Positions 21,933 through 33,137 of a stretch of 64,000 bases of DNA are shown piece after piece. The notes beneath the pieces are model-generated. The model ran no database searches. It saw only the letters and a list, made by a program, of their open reading frames with translations, and was not told the DNA's origin. The position numbers were made by a program, and so were the translations under genes. Origin of the DNA: Dichetophora obliterata (lineage: Eukaryota; Arthropoda; Insecta; Diptera; Sciomyzidae). Numbering within the stretch: position 1 is the first letter of the stretch; the number at the start of each line of letters is the position of its first letter. Where the stretch lies: NCBI GenBank assembly GCA_963920525.1, contig OY986436.1, forward strand, positions 178,657,361 through 178,721,360, in the 5' to 3' direction.

Positions 21933-22529
21933 GTATGTATAACATATATCGTGTATCAAGCACAATGCTTTCTTAGACTAGGGATACACTTTAACTTAAC
22001 CTTCATGTGCTCGGATGTCTACATTTGTAGCATTTTTCACTACGACTTTTATTATGACTTTTAGCCACTAATCCTTTTTTTATATTTTTATTATTCTGTG
22101 CTTTCTTATGCACGTATGTGAATGCGTGTATGCACTTGCATATGAGCATTTCCACAAAAAAGTCTACCGCGACTGAAAAATTAAATGTTACTGAACATTT
22201 TTTGAAAACCTCCGTAATAAAGGTTTAAATTTGTGAGAGTACTGAAAGCTGATCTCAATTGGAATTTTTAAAAAATGACAACAAACATGATGAATGGCAA
22301 CAAAAGTTGAAAAATAGTGACAAAAGTTGAAAAATGTTAACGAAAGTTGGAATTTTATAAGTACACTAACATTCCCGGCAGACGTTGTTCTGCCACAGGC
22401 CGCCTTACTGCCATATACGAAAATGTAAGAAATGCCAAATATATTCACCATTTTCACTATAGCTGCCGAAAGTAACCATAAGAACTAAATTATCAAATTT
22501 TTGTCTAATACGATCAAAACCGTGCGAAA

Positions 22530-22938
22530 TATAGCATTTTTGTTGTTTTGTTGTTTTGTAAGCGGTAAAAAGGGGTGCGGAAAATTTTTTTCCCTAAAAC
22601 CATCTCGTACTCGAAACAAATCGACTACCAAAATTTCAGCTTAATTTAGCTTAAGCCTGGCGCACTTTGCTTCACTCCACGCTGACCCCCGAAAAGTGAG
22701 TTTAACTAAAGTGGGACAGGCCCATTTTTAGTGCACTTGCCGAGAGTAACCATATGAACCAAATTACAAATTTACCCAAACCGTGTAAATAAAACATTTT
22801 CATTGGTTTGTGGGCGGTAAAAGGGAGGCGTGGAAACCAATTTTTAGTACAGTTTCTGACAGTAACCATACAAACGAAGCCAACATTTTAGCTCAATCGA
22901 CCCATTAGTCGATTTTAATGATTTCTCAAAAACTGTGT
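22530..22938 (+). repeat. Diverged 'gtgggcggtaaaaggg' tandem repeat, left part
   Basis: Units of 'agtaaccatatgaacc', 'atttgtgggcggtaaaaggg' type ('gtttgtgggcggtaaaaggg' near 22807) with 'tttttagtac' spacers. The array is interrupted by the hAT element at 22947 and resumes at 24489. Confidence 0.6.
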
Positions 22939-22946
22939 GTGGCTAT
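22939..22946. repeat. 8-bp target-site duplication GTGGCTAT
   Basis: Identical to 24481-24488; the pair brackets the hAT element. Confidence 0.9.
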
Positions 22947-24480
22947 TAGGGATGGCAATCCCGGGATCCCGATCTTTTTATACTATCACATATATCCCCC
23001 TTTCAATGATCAACCATCGAACTAACAAGCGTTGAGACGGAGCAAGGCTTCTTCTCTGCAGGTCTTATATGCAATAAATTAAGGTGTAAGTTAGGGGATA
23101 AAACCATTAATGCTTTAATTTCATAAAGATCGTATTTTGATCAAAAGAAGGAATATTTTTACTAAGCTCTAAATGGAAAGAGTATTGTATTTATTTTTTA
23201 CTTAAATGTATTTACTTTTTTATTTTAACATGAATGTGCTATAGCATATAATTAAAGGGAGGTTTTATATCAAAGCGGTTAAAATTAAGGCATATTTTAG
23301 AAGATGTTTTCTAAAAAATTTTATTACAAACACAAAAAATTTAATTTGCATGTTAATTTTACATCATAACGCTGATCATGTTTTTCGAATAAAGACTCTT
23401 GAATGCGCATCTTTTACCAAAATGGAAAATTAAGAAAATTACGAAGCGTGGAATAAATTGAAATTATATTTGACCATACTGTTGCGTGTAAAACCAAGAA
23501 AAATTTTCCAAAGACGCTCATTTTGGTAAACGATGTGTAGAATTATAATAGGAACAGATTAAAATAAATTTTCATTAGTCGATTAGTTTGTTTTCAGCAG
23601 TGTAGCCAGTTTTGAAAAAGTATGTTTCAAGAAAAATCGTGCTTAAATTTACTCTTCTTAGTTAAATTTACTCAGGCGCTCCAGGTTTTAAGCGCTGTAG
23701 AATCTGTATTATAAGCGGAATTGATTTATTGAAAGATAATTGAACAATAATCAATCTAAAAAAAATTTAATTTTAAAACAATTGCTGTTTAAATACTAAT
23801 TTAAATTAATTTTATGTAAGCAGTTACTGCTAAAGCTTAGTATGCTGTAGGAACAAAAATTTTTAAGCATTTTTTGGTGTAGACACGCAAAATTTTGGTG
23901 TAGACTCAACACTGACACATACTTACCATAAAGTGTATGTTGAATGTGTTAGTTAAACGTTATTGTTGAATGTCGACTTTCCACGCCAATTCAATGTACG
24001 GCCATATAAAAGGCAGCGCAATTTTGACATTTTAACTCTCCAATCATGGTTGTGAACTTGGCTGCATTGAAAAATTTTTTCGGTTCAACAGCGTACTAAC
24101 CAACGAAAAAAAAAATTTCGCTACTTTTTCGCTGTCAAAAACGCGATGCATTTCTTACGGAAGATTTTTTTCGCTTCTACAGCATACTCAGCTTAAACCG
24201 AAAATATGTATTTTTGCATATATTACAAAAACTATGTTATAAATTACTGAAGATATATGATTGGTCAAATTTTTTGTTTGTTTTTTTTTTTGTTGAATTG
24301 GTACAAATTGTGCTTCTTTGTTATATCAATTTAATACAGAGTATGTACTATATTTGGCAAAAAAAAAAAATAACGAAATAAAAACTTCTTGAATTTCGGG
24401 ACGATCCCGGGATCCCGGGATTGTATTTTCAGATCCCGAATTTCCCAGGATCGAAAAAACTCCAAAAATTGCCATCCCTA
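22947..24480 (+). mobile_element. hAT-family element, 1534 bp, deleted derivative
   Basis: The termini TAGGGATGGCAA are inverted and fit the hAT terminal rule, with perfect 8-bp GTGGCTAT duplications. Sub-terminal CCCGGGATCCCGGGAT-type palindromes lie at both ends. Just inside the left end, 23028-23165 reads SVETEQGFFSAGLICNKLR, then LGDKTINALI, one stop, RSYFDQKKEYFY: the C-terminal dimerisation domain (hATC) of a hAT transposase. The catalytic part is gone. The block 23570-23725 is shared, inverted, with 2570-2705. Confidence 0.85.
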
Positions 24481-24488
24481 GTGGCTAT

Positions 24489-24700
24489 ATAGCGATTACC
24501 CCCATTTTTAGTACAGTTGCTGAAAGTAAGCATACAAACTTAAGTACCAAATGTTAGTCTTAAACGGCCAAAACAGCTTGAAATATAACATTTTCAGTGA
24601 TTTGTGGGTAGAAAAAGAGGGCGTGGAAACAAATTTTTCGTACAGTTGGTGACCGTAACCATACAAACCATACTGATCTTAACAGACTCACGAAAATTGG
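24489..24700 (+). repeat. Diverged 'gtgggcggtaaaaggg' tandem repeat, right part
   Basis: Continuation of 22530-22938 ('gatttgtgggtagaaaaaga', 'cagttgctgaaagtaagcat'). Confidence 0.55.
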
Positions 24701-24704
24701 TTTT

Positions 24705-25290
24705 AATGTGAATTGGTCTAAAAATTCTTTAGAGTTTCGCTTTAGAAAACCGAGTTGTGAGTTAGCTCTGGATATGACATATTCCCTGTAAGACCCAAAT
24801 GATAGTTTGAAAGCAATATTGGACTTATAAAAATAATAGTAATATATGGATAATTGCTTGCGAGAATAGACAAGTTTAAATACATTCCATTTATGCTACA
24901 CCAGGTAATTAGTAGGTTAATATCATTTTGAAAATTGTTGCAGTCCTCAAGATTGTTTATAATTTTAAACATTTTCAAATCCTTTGCAAAGCAGGAATTT
25001 ACATGAAGTGAAAGTTTTAGATAAATCGTTTAAGAACAAAACAAACAAAAGTGGGCCTAAGTAGCTTCCTTGTGGAACTCCCGATTTTACATCTATCTTT
25101 TGAAAATGTTTTGTCGATCTTAACTACTAATTTCCTACTTGACAAGTATGAGCCAAACCATCTCAAAAAATAAGAGTAAATTCCGATTTAGGTTATGCAT
25201 AGTGCCGACTGCATGAGATATTTAACAAAGACTCATCGATCAATTCAGTTTTATTAAAACTAACCACTTATATCAAAAATACATTGGATT
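24705..25290 (-). mobile_element. Non-LTR reverse-transcriptase fragment, minus strand
   Basis: The minus frame contains SGVPQGSYLGPLLFVLFLND followed by SCKFLLCKGFENV in place of the FADD box. In the next open frame (24978-24742) come KMFKIINNLEDCNNFQNDI and LLITWCSINGMYLNLS, the typical region after the active site in CR1/Jockey-type LINEs. The catalytic Asp pair is destroyed and stops are frequent. Confidence 0.75.
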
Positions 25291-25811
25291 CAATATCGGA
25301 AGTTTTTCAAAATTGCAGCTTTTTGCTTCTCACAATTGTCACAGAACAAAATAAATTTATTTATTAATGTCAAAATTATTTTATTTTGTTTTTGTGTTGG
25401 TATTACTAGAGAGCAGAATTGAGAAACGGTAAAATTACACAGGTCAGAAAAATCTGCATTTGTTATACTATTGTGGTCAACATTTTCGAGAAAAAAACAC
25501 GATTTATGTTGAGGTCAACATTTTTTTAACAAAGAACAGAAAAAATGCAGAACTCTTGAAGAGGTCAGGAAAATACAGAGTTTTTTCTGGAAAAGAATGC
25601 GCTATTAGTAAGTCTATCTCATAGAAAATTTCGTGCCTAATGGAAAAAAAAACTGGGGCCGTCGACTTGCACAAACTTTTTTGAGGCGAATGTTTTGCCA
25701 ATAAAATCTTTCACCATAGAGAGGAACAGCTGGTAATAACTTGGTGCCAGGTCCAGATTATAAGGTGAATGCATAAAAACCTCTCAACCAAACTACCGGA
25801 GCTTCCGGCGA

Positions 25812-25876
25812 GTAGGTTAGGTTAGGTTAGGTTAGGTTAGGTTAGGTTAGGTTAGGTTAGGTTAGGTTAGGTTAAA
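25812..25876. repeat. (TTAGG)n pentamer tract, ~13 units
   Basis: Uninterrupted 'taggttaggttagg...' of about 65 bp. It lies immediately 3' of a minus-strand LINE RNase H region. TTAGG is the ancestral insect telomere unit, but flies have lost TTAGG telomeres, so this is an interstitial microsatellite. Confidence 0.9.
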
Positions 25877-26210
25877 TGGTTAAAGGTTACGTAAAATGAG
25901 TTCTTTTGAATGCTTAAGGGTGGGTATGGGCCAGATTTGCCGCGTTATAATGCAATTGTTTTCTGCTGACCATCTGTTGTAGGTTTTATTGCAGGATAAC
26001 TTATGTGCAAGGAGTTGACATGTGGTGAGAGGAATACCAAGGCTTGCCTTATCTGTAGATAATTGTTTGGTAGTACAAGTACGCGAGAGTTCATCTGCTA
26101 TGCAGTAACTTAGAAAATTCCTATGTCCAGGAACGCAAGACAGAAAAATTCTGAGTTCTAGCGAGTAACTATCGAAGTGTGTAGCCTAGCTTTGTTCATC
26201 AGGAGTTTCT
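25877..26210 (-). mobile_element. Non-LTR LINE 3' region: RNase H C-terminus
   Basis: The minus-strand frame from about 26165 reads LRIFLSCVPGHRNFLSYCIA then DELSRT, LGIPLTTCQLLAHKL, YNRWSAENNCIITRQIWP. VPGHR...AD.L.R is the C-terminal RNase H block of I/R1-type LINEs; the usual Gly-Asn after GHR is altered (FLSY). The downstream end leads directly into the TTAGG tract, which may be the element's 3' repeat tail. Confidence 0.7.
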
Positions 26211-26409
26211 CCCCTTTTGGGCCAAAGCTGGCTGCTTAATGGTCAAACTGTCAAAGTGATAGTACAGGTCCAAAAGAAGAAATTCACCGTTGAGAGGCAG
26301 CTCATAGTTTGGGCAAACCCACCAAACACACAGCAAAAACTACCATCAAAACTTACCGTCAATCCTGGATTGGCTACTGTTTGCGACGGTTTATTATCCT
26401 GATTCGAAC

Positions 26410-27570
26410 ACGATAATTTTTGCTTAATGTTGAAATTATTGCTGAAATAAGAGTGAAACACACTCTTCAAATTTTAGCCAAATAACAATTTTAGCCATAT
26501 GCTAATTCTTGCAGTGCTTATAGTGCTATCTTATCAACTATAGCTTTAGTCGCGCTACGAAAGCTCTTGCAGAGACCATATAAGGCTACTTTCTTGAGTT
26601 TAAAAGCACTATTTTTGCTTCATATAAAGAATAGAAATAGCAGTCAACTCTTAAAAGAGTCCCTGTCAAACCCAAATAAGAGCTCTTACAAAGCTCTTTT
26701 TCTTATTCGTTTAAGTATGTATGTGTTTAAAATAAACTCAATAAATATATAAAATTTGACATACTGATAAACATTTGAATAAACTGATTATTATATCTGA
26801 CTAATGTTCGTGTATTAGCTATATGCTAAGAATTTCGGTGCGCTTTTGAAGTTATCGAAAACGTCAATGTAGTACTTCGAAAAACTACAATGGGCTTAAA
26901 AAAAATTAAAATTAAGAAGTGTTTATTATTTAAAAATAGTTTGAAAATTTTTAACATTCCTTAAAATCAACTAAAAATGATTTAAATACTTTACTCTTAA
27001 ATATAAATATCATAGAAATCATAAATTTTGTTTAAAATAATATTGTAAACTATAATATTCAACTTTCTTCAACTCTCAAGATTTTCTATTTTTAATAAGA
27101 TTGCCATTTTTCCAAAGAAGTTCTTTATCAGATTTTTAATCACTTGCTATTTCCAAAAAAATTATTGCATTAATTTACAGTATTTTACATCTATTAGCTC
27201 TAAAAATGCAATACAAACTAACATATTAAATCAAACATTATACTGAATCTACTGGTTTCAAAACAGCTCTAAAGCTATGTTTATTTCTTGAAAAGTGCCT
27301 TTGCAGAGCAAGTAGCAAATTTCCAAGTTCTGCTCTTTTACAGATTTTATAAATCCTTTATAGAGCTGTATAAAGTATTAAAGTTCAAAATAGTAAACAA
27401 ATCATATATCGAGCATTTTCTTAAAATAAAAAGCAACTAGCAGCAAACAAAGCTGCGGTAAAGCTTTAACCACATATTATACACCTATAGAATACTTTTA
27501 GAGCTCACTCGAACCTAGTTCCTCCAACAATGTTACTTGGGCGGTCACCATCCGCTACAGAAATGGGTTG
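26410..27570. other. No identifiable gene
   Basis: AT-rich sequence with only short frames. No repeat family from elsewhere in the window was recognised. Confidence 0.5.
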
Positions 27571-27575
27571 ATTTA

Positions 27576-27730
27576 GGTTGCGGCCAGAGTGAACGCCGAT
27601 TCAGGCAGGCAGGCAGATAAGCGCAATCAAACTGTGTGAGCAGCGAAATAAAAATCATCTTGGCTTTATTTCTCCTGCGCCTGTCTGCCTGCCTGCCTGT
27701 CTAAATATAAATTTTCTTCTGACCGCAACC
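27576..27730. mobile_element. ~155-bp palindromic MITE (GGTTGCGGYCAGA ends)
   Basis: The left end GGTTGCGGCCAGAG is mirrored by 'cttctgaccgcaacc'. Inside, 'caggcaggcaggcag' pairs with 'ctgcctgcctgcctg'. No ORF and no clear duplication. Confidence 0.5.
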
Positions 27731-27899
27731 TTATTTAAGTGGTTCCCAACGGTCCAATGTTTTGCTTCTGGCCAATCGAAACAAAGCTTACATGACGGTC
27801 GGATTAAACGATTTCCAAATGGTGGTGTATCTTTAACATTAAAATTAGTGGCATTAATAAACGAAACCAAAGTTGCACGTAAGCACTAATCACATTTTC

Positions 27900-29030
27900 A
27901 ACCGTCTAGCTTGCATTTTCACCTTTATCGAAGAAAAACTGTAAGTATGGCATATTTTCTTTTTTGCTGGGATCCATCTATGATGCGCGCTCAAACAAAA
28001 CTGAGTCAAGCAGTAACAAAACCGTCTGAAAAGGTTTTGCAGTACGAAAATATTCTCGTAGCCACTAGTTAAATCTAGCGTAACCACTTTACAACGCTAA
28101 AGACTAAAGCCATCTTTGTCTGTAGCCAAAAACGGTTTTTTTGTATCCCTAAATCCAAAGTGTGAGCAATATTCGAAAATCCAAGTATGCACTTATAATA
28201 TACTCAACCATTACTATGACGTGCACTAGATGCGTGCCAAGTTTATTATAACTACTATACCGAACTATTATTAGCTGGAGTAAAAAACTCTACTATCGAA
28301 GCACGAAATGAAAATTTACTAGAAATAATTTTCAAGGATTTTTGTTTTTAGTCGTCTTTTCTCAACGAAAAATATCTCTAAAGCAGCTGAAAGCCTTAAT
28401 TAACTTCATTAATTTTTAAGTCAGCACGCAGGAAAAAAATTATACAAACTTTACTAGGAAAGGACTTGATTTTTTGTATACAACGTTAAATTAATTTCTT
28501 ATCTTGAGCACATATAACTTTCAACCATGAATGAGTATGTATATATTTGTGCTCTTGAGGCCAATAGTCTGATAGTATGTGCGTTTTAATGTGCTTGTTG
28601 TATGAGCTACTTTATGATGGCTGTTTGGCACGTGCTGGGCATATGTAGAATTTTTTTCTCTTATTTTTCAATTCATCCTTGATATTGATTCGTCCTTCAT
28701 GTCATTTTCTAATGTGGGCTACATCAAAAACATTGTTTTTATTGTAAAGGGCGCATGTAAAGAAAATGCTTTAGTATTGCATGTTTTTTGTTTTTGTTTA
28801 TTTATTTTTGTTTGTCTTAAGTGTCTGTGAGAAGTACCACAAATGGTTATTGATTTAAGTTGTATTGAATTTTAAAAAATCTAATTATCTACTTGATTTT
28901 AAAATAAATAAATTATATTTTCTGAAAAATATTTTGCAACCAAAGACTTGGCTTAAGCCTATAATTTAAGCCACTTTATACCTGCCTTTTTAAGTTGGTA
29001 GCTTTGACATCTGCTATGTCACTATGTTGG
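27900..29030. other. No identifiable gene
   Basis: Only short frames and AT-rich sequence; no family recognised. Confidence 0.45.
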
Positions 29031-29059
29031 TGGTTTACCAGTTAGCACTCATTTTCGTG

Positions 29060-30200
29060 AACAACAAAGAGAAGTTTTTCGATTTTGCAATATGTTGGTC
29101 CAAAAAAAAAATGAACTTAATTTTGCTTGTGGTATGAGCAAACGTCAAGCCAATCAAGGAATTGGTGCTCGAAAATCGTCGGCTAACAATTAAAGACCTT
29201 GCTGATACTCTCAACATTTCCCGAGTAAAAATAAAAACTTTTTTAGCTAAGACCAAACAACGGCAGTACAAGGCCTAATTTTAAATATTTTTCTCGGCCG
29301 TACGAGGGCCGTACAAGGTCGTTTGCAGGACTTTTTGGCCAAACAGCGGCCGTAAAGAGGCTATTTTTAAATAATCTGGGCTGTCCAGCGGCCGTACAGA
29401 GGCCGTTTTGAAATAATCTGGGCTGTACAGCGGCCGTACTGCGACCGTTTTTAAAAAGTCTTGGTTATACAACGGCCGTACATCGGCCGAGCAGTTATTA
29501 TTCTACAATAAAAAGCAGCTTTTCAATTGGAACGTCATGCAGAAATAAATTAATGTAAAACTAATTAAAAAATTTTTTTGGATAATTTTTTTGTAATTAA
29601 TTAGTCTTTTTTCATTACCATTAATTGTTAAGATTAGTTAAAAAATTATACAGTTTTAATTAAAAATTTTATAGGGCATTGTATTCAAACAAATAACTTC
29701 ACATACAAAAAATAGTTTGCGCCACACACAAGTGGCGATAATATTACCATTGCCGAGTGAGGCTTGCTTTTGTTGTTGCGCATACGTTTGCTAAATAACA
29801 GGTTTGAAAAATTTGGTGGCATACAACGGGCGTACAGCGGCCGTTCTGCGGCCATACTGCGACCATACAACTTAATTTAGGCACTGTACGGCCGTTATTT
29901 GGCCAACTTTCGGCCGCTGGATTTTTTGGATTATTTTTAGGCCATATTTGACCCTTGTACGGCCGTGCGGCCCATTAACGACCGCTGATCGGCCGCTGTT
30001 CGCCCGCTCATATTTTTACTCGGGCTTAAATAATTCCGTTACATACGTTTTTAAAGATCATTTGTGTCTAAAACGATTCATGTTTCGTTTGGTGCAAAAA
30101 ACGCTTGATTTTTGCTCACACTGCATTCGTTTTTCGGGATTTAAAAAAAAAATCGACTCGTATCGTACCGCAACCACCGTGTTCGCCTTATTTAGCTCCG
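29060..30200 (+). mobile_element. mariner relic split by the CCCGAG element
   Basis: Left of the insertion, 29145-29219 reads KELVLENRRLTIKDLADTLN, the helix-turn-helix half of a mariner transposase. Right of it, 30034-30105 reads SVTYVFKDHLCLKRFMFRL then VQKTLDF. After an internal deletion, 30150-30185 reads RIVPQPPCSPYLAPYD, the third catalytic block with the first Asp changed to Tyr. The middle of the protein, including the first two catalytic residues, is missing. Confidence 0.7.
29220..30024. mobile_element. 805-bp element with CCCGAGTAAAAATA ends and GGCCGTAC arrays
   Basis: A perfect 14-bp inverted terminus CCCGAGTAAAAATA. Sub-terminal zones (29296-29488 and 29825-30010) hold many copies of CGGCCGTAC-type words, partly in about 60-bp tandem units on the left ('aataatctgggctgt', 'cagcggccgtac'). 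It interrupts a mariner coding frame. Frame bookkeeping requires a duplication of 2 (mod 3) bp, and the flanks TT/CT fit a 2-bp duplication with one change. No transposase; centre AT-rich. Confidence 0.7.
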
Positions 30201-30244
30201 TATGACGAATCGAAAAACTTCTGTTAGTTTTTTTCCAAACAGAA

Positions 30245-30265
30245 CCACCGCTGTAAGAGCGGTGG
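30245..30265. other. GC hairpin
   Basis: CCACCGCT and AGCGGTGG form an 8-bp perfect stem with the loop GTAAG. No clear context. Confidence 0.35.
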
Positions 30266-30899
30266 CGGTTGTCGGATCACGGTTGCATTTTATTTGGGAA
30301 TGATGAAAATTATTTTATATTTTGCTTTGAATTCACATGAATGCAACATAGGCACAAAAATAGAATGTCAGATCATAGTAAAAACTAAGAAAATAACACT
30401 GAACGTACCAAATCTTTAGCAAAAATATGGCAACATTTAAGTCACTCAGAGAGAGATCCGCCACCCGTCAGAGAGAAATTAGAATAGATTCTATTCTGGC
30501 GTTTTCCCGTCGAGCATTTCTAAGGCGGTTTCATTTTTGGCTTCAAACTGCCAGCATAACAAAATTTAAATAACTTTATTTGCAAATGCCAATTAATTTA
30601 AGAGAACGACAATTAAGTGTCCTTACTCAATATACATTAAATCTACAGCTGCTCCCAAAAAGAGAGTGGTGTCCCCAACGTTTTTACGAAAATATAAAGT
30701 AAAACTCACACGTTCTTGGATTTAATAATTTTTGTTATGATTAAACACTTAATAAATTTTCACTTCACATATTAATAAATTTTGAACTAGAAACAAGCGT
30801 TCAACTCAAAACAGCTAAAAATATTTGCCACTCGCGTCATGAAGCATTAAGTTTTTCCATTTAACCAAATGATTTCTGAGCGTCTAAGAACTTTCCAAA

Positions 30900-31560
30900 T
30901 TTCTTAACCAATTTCAACAATCGATGTTAAAGGAGTTAATGAAATTTTATTTATTCTAAGTGCAGTCTTCGCTGCAAATTTTAATAATGAACGAAAATGT
31001 CCATCATTAAATTCAAATTCATCGAGTACAATAGGACCAGAATAATGAGTAGTTGTTGTCTACAAAAAAATATAATTGATTGAATATTAGGTACAGGCTT
31101 CGTTCTATAATTTTAGATACATTTTTTTTGTTCCAAATTTTTTTTTGGGACAACATCATGATACATAATTTTAAGAACTGATCTCCGAAAATAATTGAAC
31201 TTTTGTGGTATTTGTTTTATTTGTGAAGATTATACACTTCTTTTGCATCTTGCAAATCTATGAATGACTTTGTAATTAGTACCTAGTTTCTGGTCACCTC
31301 TACCTCCAACCTGCCTACCAAAGAAAACACATACTGACCAAAAAGCTTTAACTTCGTCTTCTAAATAATACGCAAGCCACATTGGTTCTCGCTTAACTAG
31401 TTGTTCTGAAAAGATAACTTCCTATTTTTTTCGTTTTCAAGACAGGAAATCTGTCAATGCCAGGATGATTTGGCTTAAATATTACAAACGTAATTTTATC
31501 GAGCTTAATTCAAAAGGATGATGATGTTGAAAGGTCATCCAAACCTCCAGATGATGATGG
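30900..31560 (-). mobile_element. Possible decayed hAT (ZMYM/TTF-type) transposase fragments
   Basis: Minus-strand pieces read NHPGIDRFPVLKTKKIGSYL (about 31480-31400), REPMWLAYYLEDEVKAFW and VCVFFGRQVGGRGDQKLG (about 31392-31250), then HYSGPIVLDEFEFNDGHF (about 31045-30990). The middle part loosely recalls the TTF-type finger at the start of ZMYM-like hAT proteins. No TIR or duplication was found, and a host exon cannot be excluded. Confidence 0.25.
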
Positions 31561-32331
31561 TTGTAATTCTTTCTGTTGTAAATTAAAAATTTGGGAATCA
31601 GTCGTTAAGTCTTTAAAGTTAAACCGAAAAAATCTATTAGATTATAATTTTACTTTTTGATATAAGCGAAAAGGTAATTTTTTAAAAATATAGACGGGTT
31701 CAGGGCTAACTTTCACACGAATTGTTCCTACTAGATCCAAATAAATATATTTTTTTTTTCATTACAAGAGGCCTTCCTTTAATTTATGATATTAAAATAC
31801 AAATATTTACCTCGTACGCTAACGCTAACGGTGAAACTAGAAATTATTAAAAAATTGGCTTTTGTTAAAGATTAATTCAATGATGTAAATGCTTATTTTG
31901 AAATAAAATTTATTTTGGTTTAAAGATAATGCAAACAAATTGAATGATAATATACTTTACTGATTATACGAGTCATAAAAATAAATTAAAATGCATCATA
32001 AGAATTTGTAATTATAAAAAACAGAAAGAAATATGACCGCGCCTGAGGGATTTATTTCCTTCTTCGGGCGAAACTATTGATTTCTTAAATTGGTTTCGCT
32101 TTATTATTTGAAACTTTTAAAATATCGATTAGAAACATGATTGAAATACCAATAAAATTTACTTGATTTTTACAACAGAATTGACCACGTTAATAGTGTA
32201 GTAAAAAAAGTTTATTATGTCCTACGTATTTAAAGAATGTCTGCTAATGTAACTCCTATGGACTTAAAACGTAAGTTGGTAATCCAATTGATTTTACCTT
32301 TAATTACATATTCAGAAACAGTGTATAGTAA

Positions 32332-32940
32332 CCCTGCAGTGTAAGACTAATCAGCAGTAAAAATGATTAGTCTTTATACTAGTTAAAACAATGTCACAAT
32401 AAACCAGTTATAAAACTAGCCAAAATCAACATATTACGCTATTGTTAAACTATATTACATACTGTTAAAATCAACTGTGCTTTATGAACTTTAAAAAATT
32501 TACTTTTATATGAAATAATAAAAAACTAAGTAAATTTTACTTGCAATTTTTTTAATAATCGCTTTAGTAGAAGCTCCAAATTCAGAAGATAAATTGCCGA
32601 ATAAAGAACTGGTTGAATCATTGGTTTGTTATAAGTAGTTGTAAACTAATAAAAACATGACTATTTGCCAACTACTCAGGAAAGGTTAATCTAGTTAAAA
32701 TTTGGCAATATATTATTTGTTGACAACTATTTAAAACAAACTAGAATATAACTTGTTATAATTATATATACTATAAACTAGTTTTCATCTGTTCAGAATA
32801 CGACATTTGATATTTCCTATGGCATCGCCATGTTAAAAATACTAGTTGGGTATATGAAAAAAAGACGTTCTTGATCTAGTACTGCTCAGTTTTCAACTAG
32901 TATGCAGACTGGTTTTAAACTAGTTGGTTACACTGCAGGG
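32332..32940. mobile_element. 609-bp element with CCCTGCAGTGTAA ends and AACTAGTT motifs
   Basis: The left end CCCTGCAGTGTAA is mirrored by 'ttacactgcaggg'. AA lies at 32330-32331 and 32941-32942. Removing the element and one AA rejoins the LINE codons exactly (...VYS|KLDSS...), which supports a 2-bp duplication. ACTAG(T)-type words are spread over the whole length and dense near the right end. No ORF. Confidence 0.75.
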
Positions 32941-33137
32941 AAGCTCGACTCTTCCTCTCAATTAAAACTACAAATTGCTTTTAATTATGCAACACGCTAC
33001 GTATATGGTTTGCGAAAATATGACCACCTTTCCACGTTCTGAAATGCAATAATTGGATGTGAATTAACTGCATATTTTAGTGCTCGTAACTGTATGTATC
33101 TTCATAAGCTCATACATGAAAAAACACCTCATTATTT

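Noticed and set aside
25812..25876. TTAGG repeat as a telomere or telomere-proximal mark
   Set aside because: Only about 13 units, embedded in ordinary transposon sequence; flies lack TTAGG telomeres.
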